Origin: JAAYZQ01 sp034428935
GTDB lineage: Bacteria; Chloroflexota; Anaerolineae; JAAYZQ01
Assembly: GCA_034428935.1 (NCBI GenBank)
Contig: DAOUHB010000066.1
Coordinates: 5,088-69,087 of the forward strand
DNA: 64,000 nt
Direction of reading: 5' to 3'
The notes below the pieces were generated by a model. The model searched no databases and was not told the DNA's origin. It worked only from the letters and a program-made list of their open reading frames with translations. This document shows, one piece after another, positions 34,419 through 43,496 of the stretch (position 1 is its first letter; every line of letters starts with the position of its first letter). The translations under genes and the position numbers were made by a program.

Positions 34419-35264
34419 CTATCTCGTTTCCCCGCCCCTCTTGAGAGGGGGCAGGGAGAGGTCGTGCCGCGGAAAGAACTTGATCAGTTGCAGCAGGTGC
34501 TTCATGAAGCGAAACTCTTCCTCTGTCCGCCGCCGGTTGTAGCTGCGCGTCGAGACTTCAAAGATGGTATATTCTTCGGCCGCCAGGCCCGAGGCTTCGT
34601 CGAGGGACCGAACGACGACGATGCTGCGCGGAGCGCCCGGGTTCAGGGCATAGAACTCGTCCAGGCGGGCGCGCATGACCGCCACTTTTTCCTCTAGAGG
34701 GACCTCCTGAAACTGGGGCCCGACCTTCTCGGTGATGTCCTGGGCGGGAACGCCGGCATAGACGTGGTTGGGCTCCATGTCCCTGGTGACCACCGAGCCC
34801 ACCAGGGCCATGCTCCGCGCGTGGGCGTGCACGGGCGAGACGATGCAGTGGCCCACGAACCAGACGTCGTCCTCGACCACAAGGGGCCGGCTGCAGTTCC
34901 AGCGGCAGCCCTGGAGCGTGTCGCCGTGGCGGATGTGGGACCAGAGCTGGCTGTAGGCCCCCACGCCGACGCCATTGCCCAGGGTCAGCCCGCCCGCCGA
35001 GTTCAGAATCGTATTCTGCCCGATCCAGCAGCAATGGCCGATGTGGCAGGGCAGGTCGCCGGCGATAAAGCCATTGTTGTGCAGCATGGTATAATCGCCG
35101 ATGACCAGCTCGTCGACAAAGGCCCGCGTGTTGTAGCCGATAAAGGCGTTGTCGCCGATCTCTACCCGGCGGGCCACCTTGTCGGAACGACCCTGGATCT
35201 TGACCCCATCCTCGATGACGACCCCGCGGCCGATGCTCACCTCTTCCGCCAGGATCTCGTACAT
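34419..35264 (-). CDS. Left-handed beta-helix (hexapeptide-repeat) acyltransferase
   Basis: A 281-residue protein dominated by hexapeptide repeats (about 3-165, for example IGDNAFIGYNTRAFV and IGDYTMLHNNGFIAG). Members form trimers and acetylate or formylate sugars with acetyl-CoA. The His in SHIRHGD or in SPVHAHA could be catalytic. A C-terminal region (about 195-281) is unusual and unassigned. ATG 35264 lies next to GGAGG; eleven more codons upstream are open but unsupported. The last residues (LPPLKRGGETR) come from a small GC-rich repeat. Likely acceptor: the amino-sugar made by the neighbouring aminotransferase. Confidence 0.82.
   Translation of the reverse strand: MYEILAEEVSIGRGVVIEDGVKIQGRSDKVARRVEIGDNAFIGYNTRAFVDELVIGDYTMLHNNGFIAGDLPCHIGHCCWIGQNTILNSAGGLTLGNGVGVGAYSQLWSHIRHGDTLQGCRWNCSRPLVVEDDVWFVGHCIVSPVHAHARSMALVGSVVTRDMEPNHVYAGVPAQDITEKVGPQFQEVPLEEKVAVMRARLDEFYALNPGAPRSIVVVRSLDEASGLAAEEYTIFEVSTRSYNRRRTEEEFRFMKHLLQLIKFFPRHDLSLPPLKRGGETR
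34431..34461. repeat. GC-rich palindromic element at the acyltransferase 3' end
   Basis: CCCGCCCCTC TTGA GAGGGGGCAGGGAGAGG (31 bases) is an imperfect inverted repeat that supplies the last codons of the acyltransferase gene. It is similar in kind to the elements at 24378 and 39143. Confidence 0.45.
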
Positions 35265-35277
35265 AACCTCCCTCTCC

Positions 35278-35898
35278 TTATCCTCCGCTGCTGCCACTTG
35301 CCGAGGTATAGATCCCCTCTCGCCTCAGGACCACCCCGGCCGTGCGCCACAGGATCACCAGGTCCAGCTTCAGGGAGAAATTCTCCACGTACCGGGTGTC
35401 CCACTCCAGGCGCTCGGGCCAGGAGATGCTATTGCGGCCGTTGACGGTGGCCAGTCCCGTCAGGCCGGGCCTCATCTCCAGCTTGTGTCGCTGGCGCGGT
35501 GTATACAGCTCGAGGGCCAGGACCTCGTCGGGGCGGGGGCCGACGACGCTCATCTCGCCGCGCAGCACATTCCAGAGCTGGGGCAGCTCGTCCACGCTCC
35601 ACTGGCGCAAGACGCGGCCCAGGGGCGTCACCCGTGGGTCGCCGGCACTGATGACGGTGGCCCCGTCGGCGTCGCGCGGCGTCACCGCCCCTGCGCCCCG
35701 GTACATGCTGCGAAACTTCAGGCAGGCAAAGGGCACCCCGTTGCGGCCCAGGCGCTCGTGGCGAAACAGGGCCGGCCCCGGCGAGGTCAGGCGCACCGCC
35801 ACGGCCACTGCGAGCAACAGGGGAGCCAGCACCACCAGCAGGGTCAGGGCGAACAGCACGTCAAAGGCGCGCTTGAGGGCCAGGCTGGCGCTTCTCAC
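35278..35898 (-). CDS. Phosphoglycosyl transferase (PglC/WcaJ C-terminal-type sugar transferase)
   Basis: A 206-residue monotopic enzyme of the bacterial sugar transferase family, of the small PglC form without the extra membrane domain. It has a re-entrant hydrophobic helix with flanking basic residues (KRAFDVLFALTLLVVLAPLL), then CLKFRSMYRGAG, DELPQLWNVLRGEMSVVGPR with the catalytic Asp-Glu dyad, and RPGLTGLATVNGRN. It moves sugar-1-phosphate from UDP-sugar to undecaprenyl phosphate, starting each repeat unit. The GTG start overlaps the stop of the GT4 gene. A full-length relative begins at 62599. Confidence 0.93.
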   Translation of the reverse strand: MRSASLALKRAFDVLFALTLLVVLAPLLLAVAVAVRLTSPGPALFRHERLGRNGVPFACLKFRSMYRGAGAVTPRDADGATVISAGDPRVTPLGRVLRQWSVDELPQLWNVLRGEMSVVGPRPDEVLALELYTPRQRHKLEMRPGLTGLATVNGRNSISWPERLEWDTRYVENFSLKLDLVILWRTAGVVLRREGIYTSASGSSGG

Positions 35899-37217
35899 GT
35901 CGTGCTCCTCGCGGCAGCCGGCACCGAGCCCGCCAGGACGGCCGCCAGTAGCTCCTCGAACCTGGCCGCGGCGGCCTCGGGCGAATGGTGCCGAAGGGCG
36001 TAGGCACGGCCGTTTTGTCCCATCTCGGCACGCAGAACCGGTTCTTCGCCGAGACGAAGGACGGCCGCCGCCAGGTCCGGAGGACATTGGGGAGGGACGC
36101 ACATGCCGGCCCGGGCCCGACCCACCAGGGCCACGAGATCGCTGGCCTCGTCGATGCTGGCCAGCAGGGGCCGCCCACTGGCCAGAATGGCAAAGCTCTT
36201 GGATGGCAGAGCGCCGAGGCCCGCCCCCTTTATGAGGGATACCAGGCCCACGTCCGCCGAAGCCCACACCCAGGGCATGGTCTCCAGCGGTTGGTAAGGC
36301 AGGAACCGGACGTTGTCGAGGCCCATCCGCCTTGCCCGGGCCTGAAGGGACTCGCGGGCAGTGCCGTCGCCGACGAACAGGAAGAGCACGTCGGGCCGGG
36401 CTCGCAGCAGGGCAGCGGCCTCCAGCACCGATTCAAGCCCCTGGATCTGCCCGACGTTGCCGGCATAGAGGACGACGAACCGGCCGGACAGGCCATGCTG
36501 CCGGGAAAAGTCATTGTCCCGGGGCAGGGGCCGCACCAGCTCGGTGTCCACCCAGTCATAGACCAGGTGCAGCCTCGACTCGGGGACGCCCCGCGACAGC
36601 ATCAGCCGGGCAAAGGAATCGGACAGGATGCGGACGGCAGCAGCACGCCGCAAGAGCGAGTCCTCCAGGGCGCCCACAGCCCTGATCACCGGTCCGTGGC
36701 GAAAGATGCCGAGCTGTACGCCCACGTCGGGATAGACGTCGTGCACCGAATACACCACCGGCCTGCCCCGGGCAAAGGCCAGGAGCACGCAGGGCAGCCA
36801 CACCTCCAGGGCCGGGCTGACTGCCAGCACGACGTCGGCCTTCTGCTTCCAGCCGGCCAGGGTCGCGCCGAGCTGGTAGCAGCCAAACTGTACCAGGCGG
36901 CGCCACAGGCTGCGCCGGTCAAGGGACGGCAGGGCCACGCGGGCCACGCGCACCCTATTTTCCAGCGACCAGGCAGGCCTTCTGCCCCGGTACTCTTCGG
37001 GGACGCGGCCGGAGGGATAGTGGGGGACGGCGGTGAGGACCGCCGGCAGGTGGCCCCTGCGGACCAGGGCCTCGCAGAGCAGGGTAAAGAGCTGCGCGCC
37101 CGGGCCGCCATCGGGCCGGTAGTGGGGCACGATGAACAGGATGCGCAGGCCGCCGGCCTTATCTTCTGACGACAAGTCCCTGCACCGCCGCCGAGGAGCC
37201 GGGCGGAAACTCGGCAT
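35895..37217 (-). CDS. GT4 glycosyltransferase (WbuB-like)
   Basis: A 440-residue GT-B glycosyltransferase. The N-terminal Rossmann domain starts LRILFIVPHYRPDGGPGAQL. The donor-binding half has LYAGNVGQIQGLESVLEAA, FLFVGDGTARESL and the E/K-rich segment GALPSKSFAILASGRPLLAS. It probably adds the second sugar to the lipid-linked primer made by the adjacent PglC-like enzyme, the usual WbuB context. Start uncertain: ATG 37217 would overlap the upstream gene by 59 bases, while TTG 37175 has AGGG close by and fits better with the conserved start. Specificity unknown. Confidence 0.85.
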   Translation of the reverse strand: MPSFRPAPRRRCRDLSSEDKAGGLRILFIVPHYRPDGGPGAQLFTLLCEALVRRGHLPAVLTAVPHYPSGRVPEEYRGRRPAWSLENRVRVARVALPSLDRRSLWRRLVQFGCYQLGATLAGWKQKADVVLAVSPALEVWLPCVLLAFARGRPVVYSVHDVYPDVGVQLGIFRHGPVIRAVGALEDSLLRRAAAVRILSDSFARLMLSRGVPESRLHLVYDWVDTELVRPLPRDNDFSRQHGLSGRFVVLYAGNVGQIQGLESVLEAAALLRARPDVLFLFVGDGTARESLQARARRMGLDNVRFLPYQPLETMPWVWASADVGLVSLIKGAGLGALPSKSFAILASGRPLLASIDEASDLVALVGRARAGMCVPPQCPPDLAAAVLRLGEEPVLRAEMGQNGRAYALRHHSPEAAAARFEELLAAVLAGSVPAAARSTT

Positions 37218-38199
37218 CGCGCCGAATTTCGTCCCAGTGCTCCCGGAACCAGTCTATGGTGTTCTGCAGCCCGGCCTCGAAACCGGTCCGCGGCTCGTAG
37301 CCGAGGAGCTCGCGCGCGCACTCGATGCTGGCCAGGAGCCGCTTTTTCGTGTCCCAGGCCCGGGGCGGGGCCTGGACGATGCCGGCCTGGTTGCCGGTCA
37401 GCTCGTTGATCTGCCGCGCCAGCTCCAGGATGTTGGTCTCCCGCCCCGAGGCGACGTTCATCTCCCGGCCAATGGCTGCCTGGAAGTAGCCGGCCCGCAG
37501 CATCGCATCCACGATGTCCATGACGTAAGTAAAGTCGCGCGTCTCGCCGCCCGTGCCCGTGAAGGGCAGCGGCAAGCCCGACAGCGCCCAGAAAACAAAG
37601 TTGGGGATGACGTTGCGGTATTGGCCGGGCACCTCGCCCGGGCCGTAGGCGTTGAACAGGCGAGTCTTGACCACCGGCAGCCCGTAGTGGTTGAAGAAAA
37701 AGTTGGCGTACAGCTCGCCCAGCATCTTGGTGATCTGGTACGGCGTGCTCAGGTGCATGGACATGAAGTCTTCTTTCAAGGGCAGAGGCGCCGCCGAGCC
37801 ATAGATGGAGCAGCCCGAGGAGGCATACACCAACCGGTCCACGCCGGTCATCTGGCAATACTGGTACACCAGCAGGGTGCCCAGGCCGTTGGTGGCGAGG
37901 TCCCGCTGGGGATAGTCCACCGAGTTCTGATTGGCGAAAAAGGCCGCCAGGTGAAAGACCACCTGTGGTTTCAGTGCAAAGACGCGCTTCAGAGCCACCT
38001 CGTCGGTGACCGAGGCCCTGACAAAGAGGAGGTTTGGCAGCGAGGGCACATTCCACTCGTAGCCGGCCGACAGGTCGTCGAGGATGATGACCCGTCGGGC
38101 CAGCCCTCCCACTGCCGCGGCGAGGTTTGAACCGATGGCCCCCGCCCCACCGGTGATGAGCACCGTCTTGTCAGCATAGTACGCCTGGTAATCCTGCAT
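37159..38199 (-). CDS. NAD-dependent sugar epimerase/dehydratase (extended SDR)
   Basis: A 346-residue extended SDR. NAD motif ITGGAGAIGSNL (about 15-26), active-site Ser/Thr in YASSGCSIYG and YxxxK as YQITK. It is related to GalE and dTDP-glucose dehydratase-type enzymes acting on nucleotide sugars. ATG 38199 has AGGAGG five bases upstream; the longer frame before it is a shadow of the next SDR. It lies in tandem with another SDR (38216-39136), but the two are not close copies. Exact reaction unknown. Confidence 0.88.
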   Translation of the reverse strand: MQDYQAYYADKTVLITGGAGAIGSNLAAAVGGLARRVIILDDLSAGYEWNVPSLPNLLFVRASVTDEVALKRVFALKPQVVFHLAAFFANQNSVDYPQRDLATNGLGTLLVYQYCQMTGVDRLVYASSGCSIYGSAAPLPLKEDFMSMHLSTPYQITKMLGELYANFFFNHYGLPVVKTRLFNAYGPGEVPGQYRNVIPNFVFWALSGLPLPFTGTGGETRDFTYVMDIVDAMLRAGYFQAAIGREMNVASGRETNILELARQINELTGNQAGIVQAPPRAWDTKKRLLASIECARELLGYEPRTGFEAGLQNTIDWFREHWDEIRRDAEFPPGSSAAVQGLVVRR

Positions 38200-38215
38200 C
38201 TCGACCTCCTGGGAA

Positions 38216-39136
38216 TCAGACGCCATAGACCTTGCGGGCCCAAGCCACGTAGCGGGTAATGCCCTCGCGAATGTCCACCTGCGGATCGTGGCCCAGCTCC
38301 CGCCGGGCCAGGGAAAAGTCGACCAGCTTGACCCTCGTCGTGAAGGCCTCCTCGCCCTCGAAGCGGGCCAGGCGCGGATCGGCCCCCGTGATCTCGAGCA
38401 CCAGGTCCGCCAGCTCTTCGATAGAGATGGCCCACTCCTCGCGGCCGCCGACGTTATAGACCCGGCCGGGAAGGAAATTGTCGGCGATGTTGGCAAAGGT
38501 GCGGCAGGTATCATCCACGTAGTCAAAGATGCGCCGGTGGCCGCGATAAACGGTGAAAGGCAGCCCCTTGAGGGCGTGGTAGACAAAGATAGGGATCACG
38601 CCTCGATAGCGGCTGTAGTACTCGTGGGGGCCGTAGCAGCCCACGGGACGCACGCGCACGATCTCGACGCCGAACATGACCTCGTGGTTCAGGCACTGAA
38701 GCTCGCCGGCCCACTTGCTGATGGCGTAATCATTCATTTGCTTGATGGGCACCCGATCCATGACATCCTCGGTCATGAGCTGGTCGTAATCGCCATAGAC
38801 CTCGGCGCTGGAAAAAAAGACCATGCGGAAGCGGTGCTGCTCCTGGAGGCGGAGCAAGTGTTTCGTGCCGACGACGTTGGTGCGCCACAGATTCTCGTAA
38901 TGGTCCTCGCCGTTCCAGCGCCCATACTCGGCGGCCAGGTGATAGACGGTTTCAAAGGACTGCCGCCGGAAGATGGCGTCCATCTGCTGAAAAGAACTCA
39001 CGTCGACCCGGAAATGCCGGGGGTCCTCCCCCTGCAGGATGTCGCACGTCCAGACGCGGTGCCCGCGCGAGCACAGCTCCCGGGACAGGTTGGTCCCGAT
39101 AAAGCCGCGCCCGCCGGTAACAAGGATGTCGGGCAT
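38216..39136 (-). CDS. NAD-dependent sugar epimerase/reductase-like protein (extended SDR)
   Basis: A 306-residue SDR starting MPDILVTGGRGFIGTNL, with a G-x-x-G-x-x-G cofactor loop, FFSSAEVYGDYDQL, and YxxxK as YAISK. The substrate half ends with VGGREEWAISIEELADLVLE. It belongs to the NAD-dependent epimerase/dehydratase family and probably modifies a nucleotide sugar for this locus. GGAGG is nine bases upstream of the ATG. It follows the GT4 gene by two bases. Reaction unknown. Confidence 0.87.
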   Translation of the reverse strand: MPDILVTGGRGFIGTNLSRELCSRGHRVWTCDILQGEDPRHFRVDVSSFQQMDAIFRRQSFETVYHLAAEYGRWNGEDHYENLWRTNVVGTKHLLRLQEQHRFRMVFFSSAEVYGDYDQLMTEDVMDRVPIKQMNDYAISKWAGELQCLNHEVMFGVEIVRVRPVGCYGPHEYYSRYRGVIPIFVYHALKGLPFTVYRGHRRIFDYVDDTCRTFANIADNFLPGRVYNVGGREEWAISIEELADLVLEITGADPRLARFEGEEAFTTRVKLVDFSLARRELGHDPQVDIREGITRYVAWARKVYGV

Positions 39137-39138
39137 TG

Positions 39139-40374
39139 TTATCCCCCTCCAGCTCTCCCCAACGTCGGGGAAGGGTTCCGGCGATGATGACGGTCCTGGT
39201 TGGCGGCGGCCAGCACCTGCCGGTAGACCTCCACCAACTGCCGGCCAACGGCCTCCAGGCCAAAGAGCGCCACGGCGGTGGCCTGGCCCCGGCGGCCCAT
39301 GGCCGGCAGGGCATCCGGGTCCGACAGCAGGCCGGCCAGGTGCCCGGCCATGGCCTCCGCATCCAGGGGCGCAACCCGCCCGGCGCCCGCCCGGGCAACG
39401 TAGCGTGCCAGGCCCACCCGTTCGGAGATGAGCAGCGGCAGGCCGGCGGCCATGGCCTCGGCCGCGGCCATGCCGAAATTCTCCGACTCGGAGGCCATGA
39501 GCAGCAGGTCCGCATCGGCCAGGGCCTGCAGAACCCCGGCATCGCCCAGCAACCCGGAGAAGTGCACGCGACCAGCACAGCCCACCTGCGCCGCCGCGGC
39601 CCGCAGCGAGGGCTCCAGGCTGGCCTCGTCGGGCCCGGCAAAGAGCAGACGCGCCGCCGGGAACCGGCCGGCGACCCGCGAGAAGGCCTCCAGGGCAACG
39701 TCCGGGCGCTTGACGGGGTGCAACCGCCCCAGGCAGAGAACCACCACGTCGTCACCGGGAATGCCCAGGCGATGGCGCAGGGCACCTCTTGGCGGCAGGC
39801 TCCGCAAGCGACCGGTGTCCAGGGCGTTGGGGACCACGTACGTCGGGCTGGGCAGCCCCAGGGCGATCACGGACTGGCGCTCCAGGTCGTCGGAGCAGTG
39901 CAAGGCAGCGGCCCGGCGAAGGAGCCCCGCGCCCACGAGGCACATGAAGGCTCGTTTCTTGAGCGCCTTGTGGGCCAGTGCCCAGCCCATCAACTCCCCT
40001 TTGGGCGACAGGACTGCCGGCACCCCCCTGTCGGCGGCCAGCTTCAGGGCAACCAGGGAAGGAAAGGTGTAGAGGCCGGCGGTGTGCACCAGGTCGAACC
40101 CGGCGCAGCGGCGCGCGCAGGCACGGGCCAGCTCCGGCGACAGGGCGAAACGCGCTCCGGTCAGCCGCGGGTAGTAGGTCACTTCCACACCCCCGCTAAT
40201 AAAGGGCCGGAGAAGGGGAACGTCGACGATACCGCGGCCATTGGCGTTGGTGGCCAGCACCGACACTTCCACCCCCTCCCCCACCAGGGCCCGGCAGAGA
40301 AGGGGCAGCGAGCGGGCCGGGCCACCATAGACGATGGCCTCTTCGTAAAAGGGCAGGACCCAAAGGACTCTCAT
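39139..40374 (-). CDS. GT4 glycosyltransferase
   Basis: A 411-residue GT-B enzyme. The N-terminal acceptor domain starts MRVLWVLPFYEEAIVYGGPA. The donor domain has VVLCLGRLHPVKRPDVALEA and ASESENFGMAAAEAMAAGLP, whose E-x7-E pair contacts the UDP-sugar. ATG 40374 is chosen; the frame upstream runs inside asnB. The last ten residues (SPTLGRAGGG) are encoded by a small GC-rich repeat at 39143-39174 and probably are not functional. It is five bases downstream of asnB. Sugar specificity unknown. Confidence 0.88.
   Translation of the reverse strand: MRVLWVLPFYEEAIVYGGPARSLPLLCRALVGEGVEVSVLATNANGRGIVDVPLLRPFISGGVEVTYYPRLTGARFALSPELARACARRCAGFDLVHTAGLYTFPSLVALKLAADRGVPAVLSPKGELMGWALAHKALKKRAFMCLVGAGLLRRAAALHCSDDLERQSVIALGLPSPTYVVPNALDTGRLRSLPPRGALRHRLGIPGDDVVVLCLGRLHPVKRPDVALEAFSRVAGRFPAARLLFAGPDEASLEPSLRAAAAQVGCAGRVHFSGLLGDAGVLQALADADLLLMASESENFGMAAAEAMAAGLPLLISERVGLARYVARAGAGRVAPLDAEAMAGHLAGLLSDPDALPAMGRRGQATAVALFGLEAVGRQLVEVYRQVLAAANQDRHHRRNPSPTLGRAGGG
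39143..39174. repeat. GC-rich palindromic element at the GT4 3' end
   Basis: CCCCCTCC AGCTCTCCCC AACGTC GGGGAAGG: CCCC and GGGG pair around AACGTC. It is translated in frame as SPTLGRAGGG. This is the third small element of similar composition in the locus. Confidence 0.45.
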
Positions 40375-40379
40375 GGCCC

Positions 40380-42278
40380 TCAAAGGTTGCGGCGCATCCA
40401 TTCGGCCAGGACAAAAAGGGCCCATGGCCTGCACCACGTGCCGCCGCCGTGGGTGAACTCGGTCCAGACTCGGCGTGCACTGCCCGCATCCACCCACAAA
40501 GCAAGCTGCTCCGGTAGGGCAGTCAACGTGTCGCCCACAGGCGCTGCCAGGTCCTCATGCAGCCATTGCTCGAACGGAAGGGTGAACGTCCGCTTCTTTT
40601 TCGCCAGGACGCCAGGGGGCAGCCGGTCACCCAGGGCGGCGACCAGGAGCGGCTTCGGTTGGCGCCCGAGCTTGTACCGGGCGAGTATCGGCAACACACG
40701 TTCGACGAGAACGTGGTCCACGAATGGCACGCGAACCTCCAGCGAATGGGCCATGCTCATGGCATCAGCGTCGCGGAGCAGCGTGGAGCGCATGTATTGG
40801 CTGAGCTCCAACCAGGAGACCTCACCGGCCGAGTCATAATCCTCGGCCACGCGAATCTGCTCCCCGGCGTGTCGCCGCCACAGGCCGAGGGCCTCGTCGC
40901 CGCCATCCAGGCTCTCGAGCACGGCAGGCTGCAATAGCTGCCCGACCTGGCGGGGCGTCAGCAGGCAACGCACGAGAAAGTAGGGATGATCGAAGAACAG
41001 GTCCCCCGAGAGCAGGCCGGCAAGCTTGTGCCCTCCCCTGGGGCCGTCTCGCAAGAGCAGAAGGCTACCACCGGAGAGCAACCTTTGCCCGGCGCCAGGG
41101 ATTCGCTGCCGGGCTTCATACAGCCGTTTCAAGCGCGGCACCAGGCGAAAGGAGGGATAGCCGGCAAAAAGCTCGTCGCCGCCCAGGCCCGACAGGGCGA
41201 CGGTCAGGCCCGCCCGGCGCGCCTCGCGGGACACGTACCAGGTGTTGATCCCGTCGATGCTGGGCTGATCCATCGCTGCCAGGGCCTGGGGCAGGTCGGC
41301 CAGCGCGTCCCTGGCGCCCAGGACACGAACCTGGTGGCGGCTGGCCCAGCGCTGGGCGGTGAGAGATGCGAGACTGCGCTCGTCGTCCGCCCAGCCGTCG
41401 AACCCCAGGGTAAGCGTGGAGAGCGGGCTGCCCAACGCCTCTGTGCCAAGGGCGACCACGGCGCCAGAATCGAGCCCGCCGCTGAGGAATGCGCCCAGGG
41501 GCACGTCGCTTACCATGTGGCAGGCCACGGCGCCGGACAACGCCCGGTACACATCTTCGGGCCCCGGATCGTCCGGGTCCTGGGCGCCAGTCGGGCGCCA
41601 GTACGTGCCCGACTCGATCGCCAGCCCTTCTCGCCCCGGAGCCACCTTTAGCCAGCTACCCGGGGGCAGGGAAACCACACCGTCGATCATGGTAAGGGGT
41701 TCCTGGACGCTGCCAAAGGCCAGATAGGTATACAGGCCGGCGGCGGAAAGCTCCCTTCGTATGACTCCACTGCCCAGGAGCGCCCTAACCTCGGAGGCAA
41801 AGAGCAGCCGCCGGCCGTCGTGCCACAGATAGAGAGGCTTGACGCCGAAGCGATCCCGGGCCAGGAGCAGCGAGCCGCCGCCCGGCTCGTCGCCCCCCGT
41901 GCCGTCGTAGAGGGCAAGGGCGAACATGCCCCTCAGCCGTGGCAAACACGCCAGGCCCCATTCCTCGTAGGCGCGGAGCACCACCTCGGTGTCGCTCCGC
42001 GTGGCAAAGCGATGGCCCAGGGCTGCAAGCTCGGCGCGGAGCTGAACAAAGTTATAGATCTCGCCGTTAAGAACAATGGCACGGCGGCGCTCATGGCTGT
42101 AGATGGGTTGATCGCCCGTGTCCAGATCAATGATCCTCAGGCGGCGCACGCCCAGCGCCAGGCGGCCGGCATCCAGGTAGCCCGCGCTGTCAGGCCCGCG
42201 ATGGACCAGGCAGGCGTTCATCGCACGCGTGACCCTCGCCGCTTCGTCCAATCCGGCTACACCGCAGATGCCGCACAT
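40380..42278 (-). CDS. asnB: Glutamine-hydrolysing asparagine synthase-family amidotransferase
   Basis: A 632-residue AsnB-type enzyme. The N-terminal class II glutaminase starts with the processed MC (Cys2) in MCGICGVAGLDE, with RGPDSAGY and NGEIYNF. The C-terminal synthetase has the pyrophosphate loop LSGGLDSGAVVALG (about 262-275). Copies like this inside glycan loci often amidate uronic-acid residues or act on other acceptors rather than making free Asn; that is an inference here. The length is usual. It overlaps nothing and is followed by the GT4 gene after five bases. Confidence 0.9.
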   Translation of the reverse strand: MCGICGVAGLDEAARVTRAMNACLVHRGPDSAGYLDAGRLALGVRRLRIIDLDTGDQPIYSHERRRAIVLNGEIYNFVQLRAELAALGHRFATRSDTEVVLRAYEEWGLACLPRLRGMFALALYDGTGGDEPGGGSLLLARDRFGVKPLYLWHDGRRLLFASEVRALLGSGVIRRELSAAGLYTYLAFGSVQEPLTMIDGVVSLPPGSWLKVAPGREGLAIESGTYWRPTGAQDPDDPGPEDVYRALSGAVACHMVSDVPLGAFLSGGLDSGAVVALGTEALGSPLSTLTLGFDGWADDERSLASLTAQRWASRHQVRVLGARDALADLPQALAAMDQPSIDGINTWYVSREARRAGLTVALSGLGGDELFAGYPSFRLVPRLKRLYEARQRIPGAGQRLLSGGSLLLLRDGPRGGHKLAGLLSGDLFFDHPYFLVRCLLTPRQVGQLLQPAVLESLDGGDEALGLWRRHAGEQIRVAEDYDSAGEVSWLELSQYMRSTLLRDADAMSMAHSLEVRVPFVDHVLVERVLPILARYKLGRQPKPLLVAALGDRLPPGVLAKKKRTFTLPFEQWLHEDLAAPVGDTLTALPEQLALWVDAGSARRVWTEFTHGGGTWCRPWALFVLAEWMRRNL

Positions 42279-42298
42279 GGTAGAATCGCCGCCTCGCC

Positions 42299-43495
42299 TC
42301 AGGAGATCGCCGCGCAGAAGCGTTCGCGAAAGTGAGGGTACAGGTAGTGGGACCGCACCAGGTCATATCCCGCTCGCCCCATCTCTGCGGTCCGTCCCGG
42401 ATGGGCCAGCATCCGGCACAGTGCCCCGGCCACCTGCTGGGGTGAGGTCGGATCGTCGACCAGCACGCCCGTCAGGCCATCGCGCACCACGCACGGGGTA
42501 GCATCCACCTTGCCGCCCAGGCATGCCCGGGCATGGCCCATGGCCTCCAGGTAGGCCAGGCCAAAGCCCTCGCCCGTACTCGGCATGGCAAAGAGGATAC
42601 AGGCCTGGTAGAGCTGCCGCAGCAGGTCGTCGCCCACGTAGCCCGGCATGAACACGCGGGCCCGCGCCACCTCCGGCAGGCTGAGGGCCACGTCCCGCAG
42701 CGAGGGCCGGTCGTCGCCCTCGCCGGCGAGGACCAACTGCGCCTCGGGGAAAGCCTGCACCACGTCCGGAAAGGCGCTGAGCAGGCAGCGATGTCCCTTG
42801 TAACGTTCGACGCCGAGCATCCGCCCGACCATGAGAATCACGGCCGGGCCCAGGCGCTGCTCCACGCCATCCACCGCTCGCAGGCTGAGCCGGGGCCGGG
42901 CCGGATTGGGCTCGGCCGGCAGCTCCCGGGCATGACGGACCGGATCGAGGGCCAGCTCACAAACCTGTACCGGTAGCCTGGGAAAGCGGCGGGCGATGCT
43001 GTCCCGGGTGTAGGACGAAATGGCCAGGCGCCTCCAGGCATGGGCGAGCCCCAGCCGGCCCTCGCCGTCGGGTCGCGGCGTCAAGACCTCAACACCGCAC
43101 AGCCAGACCACATAGCGGCACCACCGCGCCCAGCCTGCCGGCGCCAGGGCGGCCGCCACGTTGACGTGATCGGACAGGACCAGGTCGTAGCCGCCCACCA
43201 GGAGCCTGCGCCAGAGCCGTGCGACAAAGGCAACGCGGTTGCCGGCAAATGCCTCGTAGCGCAGGTGCGCGGGGTCGACGTATCCGGGCAGAAAGGCTGG
43301 ACGATCCTCGGCCAGGGTCAGCACGTCCAGCCGGTAACCTTCGTCGGCCAGGGAGCGAATCACCAGCCGATTTACGGCGGCAATCCCCCCGGGTGCCTGG
43401 AAGGCGCCGGTGATGGCAAGGAGGCCCTTTCGCGGCCGCGCCCGCAGGGGCTGGGTCACCACCCGATCCCCCATCGCCTTCGCCGGCCGTCGCAT
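42299..43495 (-). CDS. GT4 glycosyltransferase
   Basis: A 398-residue GT-B enzyme. The acceptor half has LLAITGAFQAPGGIAAVNRL (about 24-43). The donor half has ILMVGRMLGVERYKGHRCLL, LVLAGEGDDRPSL and MPSTGEGFGLAYLEAMGHAR with the E-x7-E motif. ATG 43495 begins one base after the stop of the Wzy-like gene. The upstream open frame is a shadow. The N-terminal 22 residues are basic and poorly conserved. Likely builds the repeat unit; sugar unknown. Confidence 0.87.
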   Translation of the reverse strand: MRRPAKAMGDRVVTQPLRARPRKGLLAITGAFQAPGGIAAVNRLVIRSLADEGYRLDVLTLAEDRPAFLPGYVDPAHLRYEAFAGNRVAFVARLWRRLLVGGYDLVLSDHVNVAAALAPAGWARWCRYVVWLCGVEVLTPRPDGEGRLGLAHAWRRLAISSYTRDSIARRFPRLPVQVCELALDPVRHARELPAEPNPARPRLSLRAVDGVEQRLGPAVILMVGRMLGVERYKGHRCLLSAFPDVVQAFPEAQLVLAGEGDDRPSLRDVALSLPEVARARVFMPGYVGDDLLRQLYQACILFAMPSTGEGFGLAYLEAMGHARACLGGKVDATPCVVRDGLTGVLVDDPTSPQQVAGALCRMLAHPGRTAEMGRAGYDLVRSHYLYPHFRERFCAAIS

Positions 43496-43496
43496 C

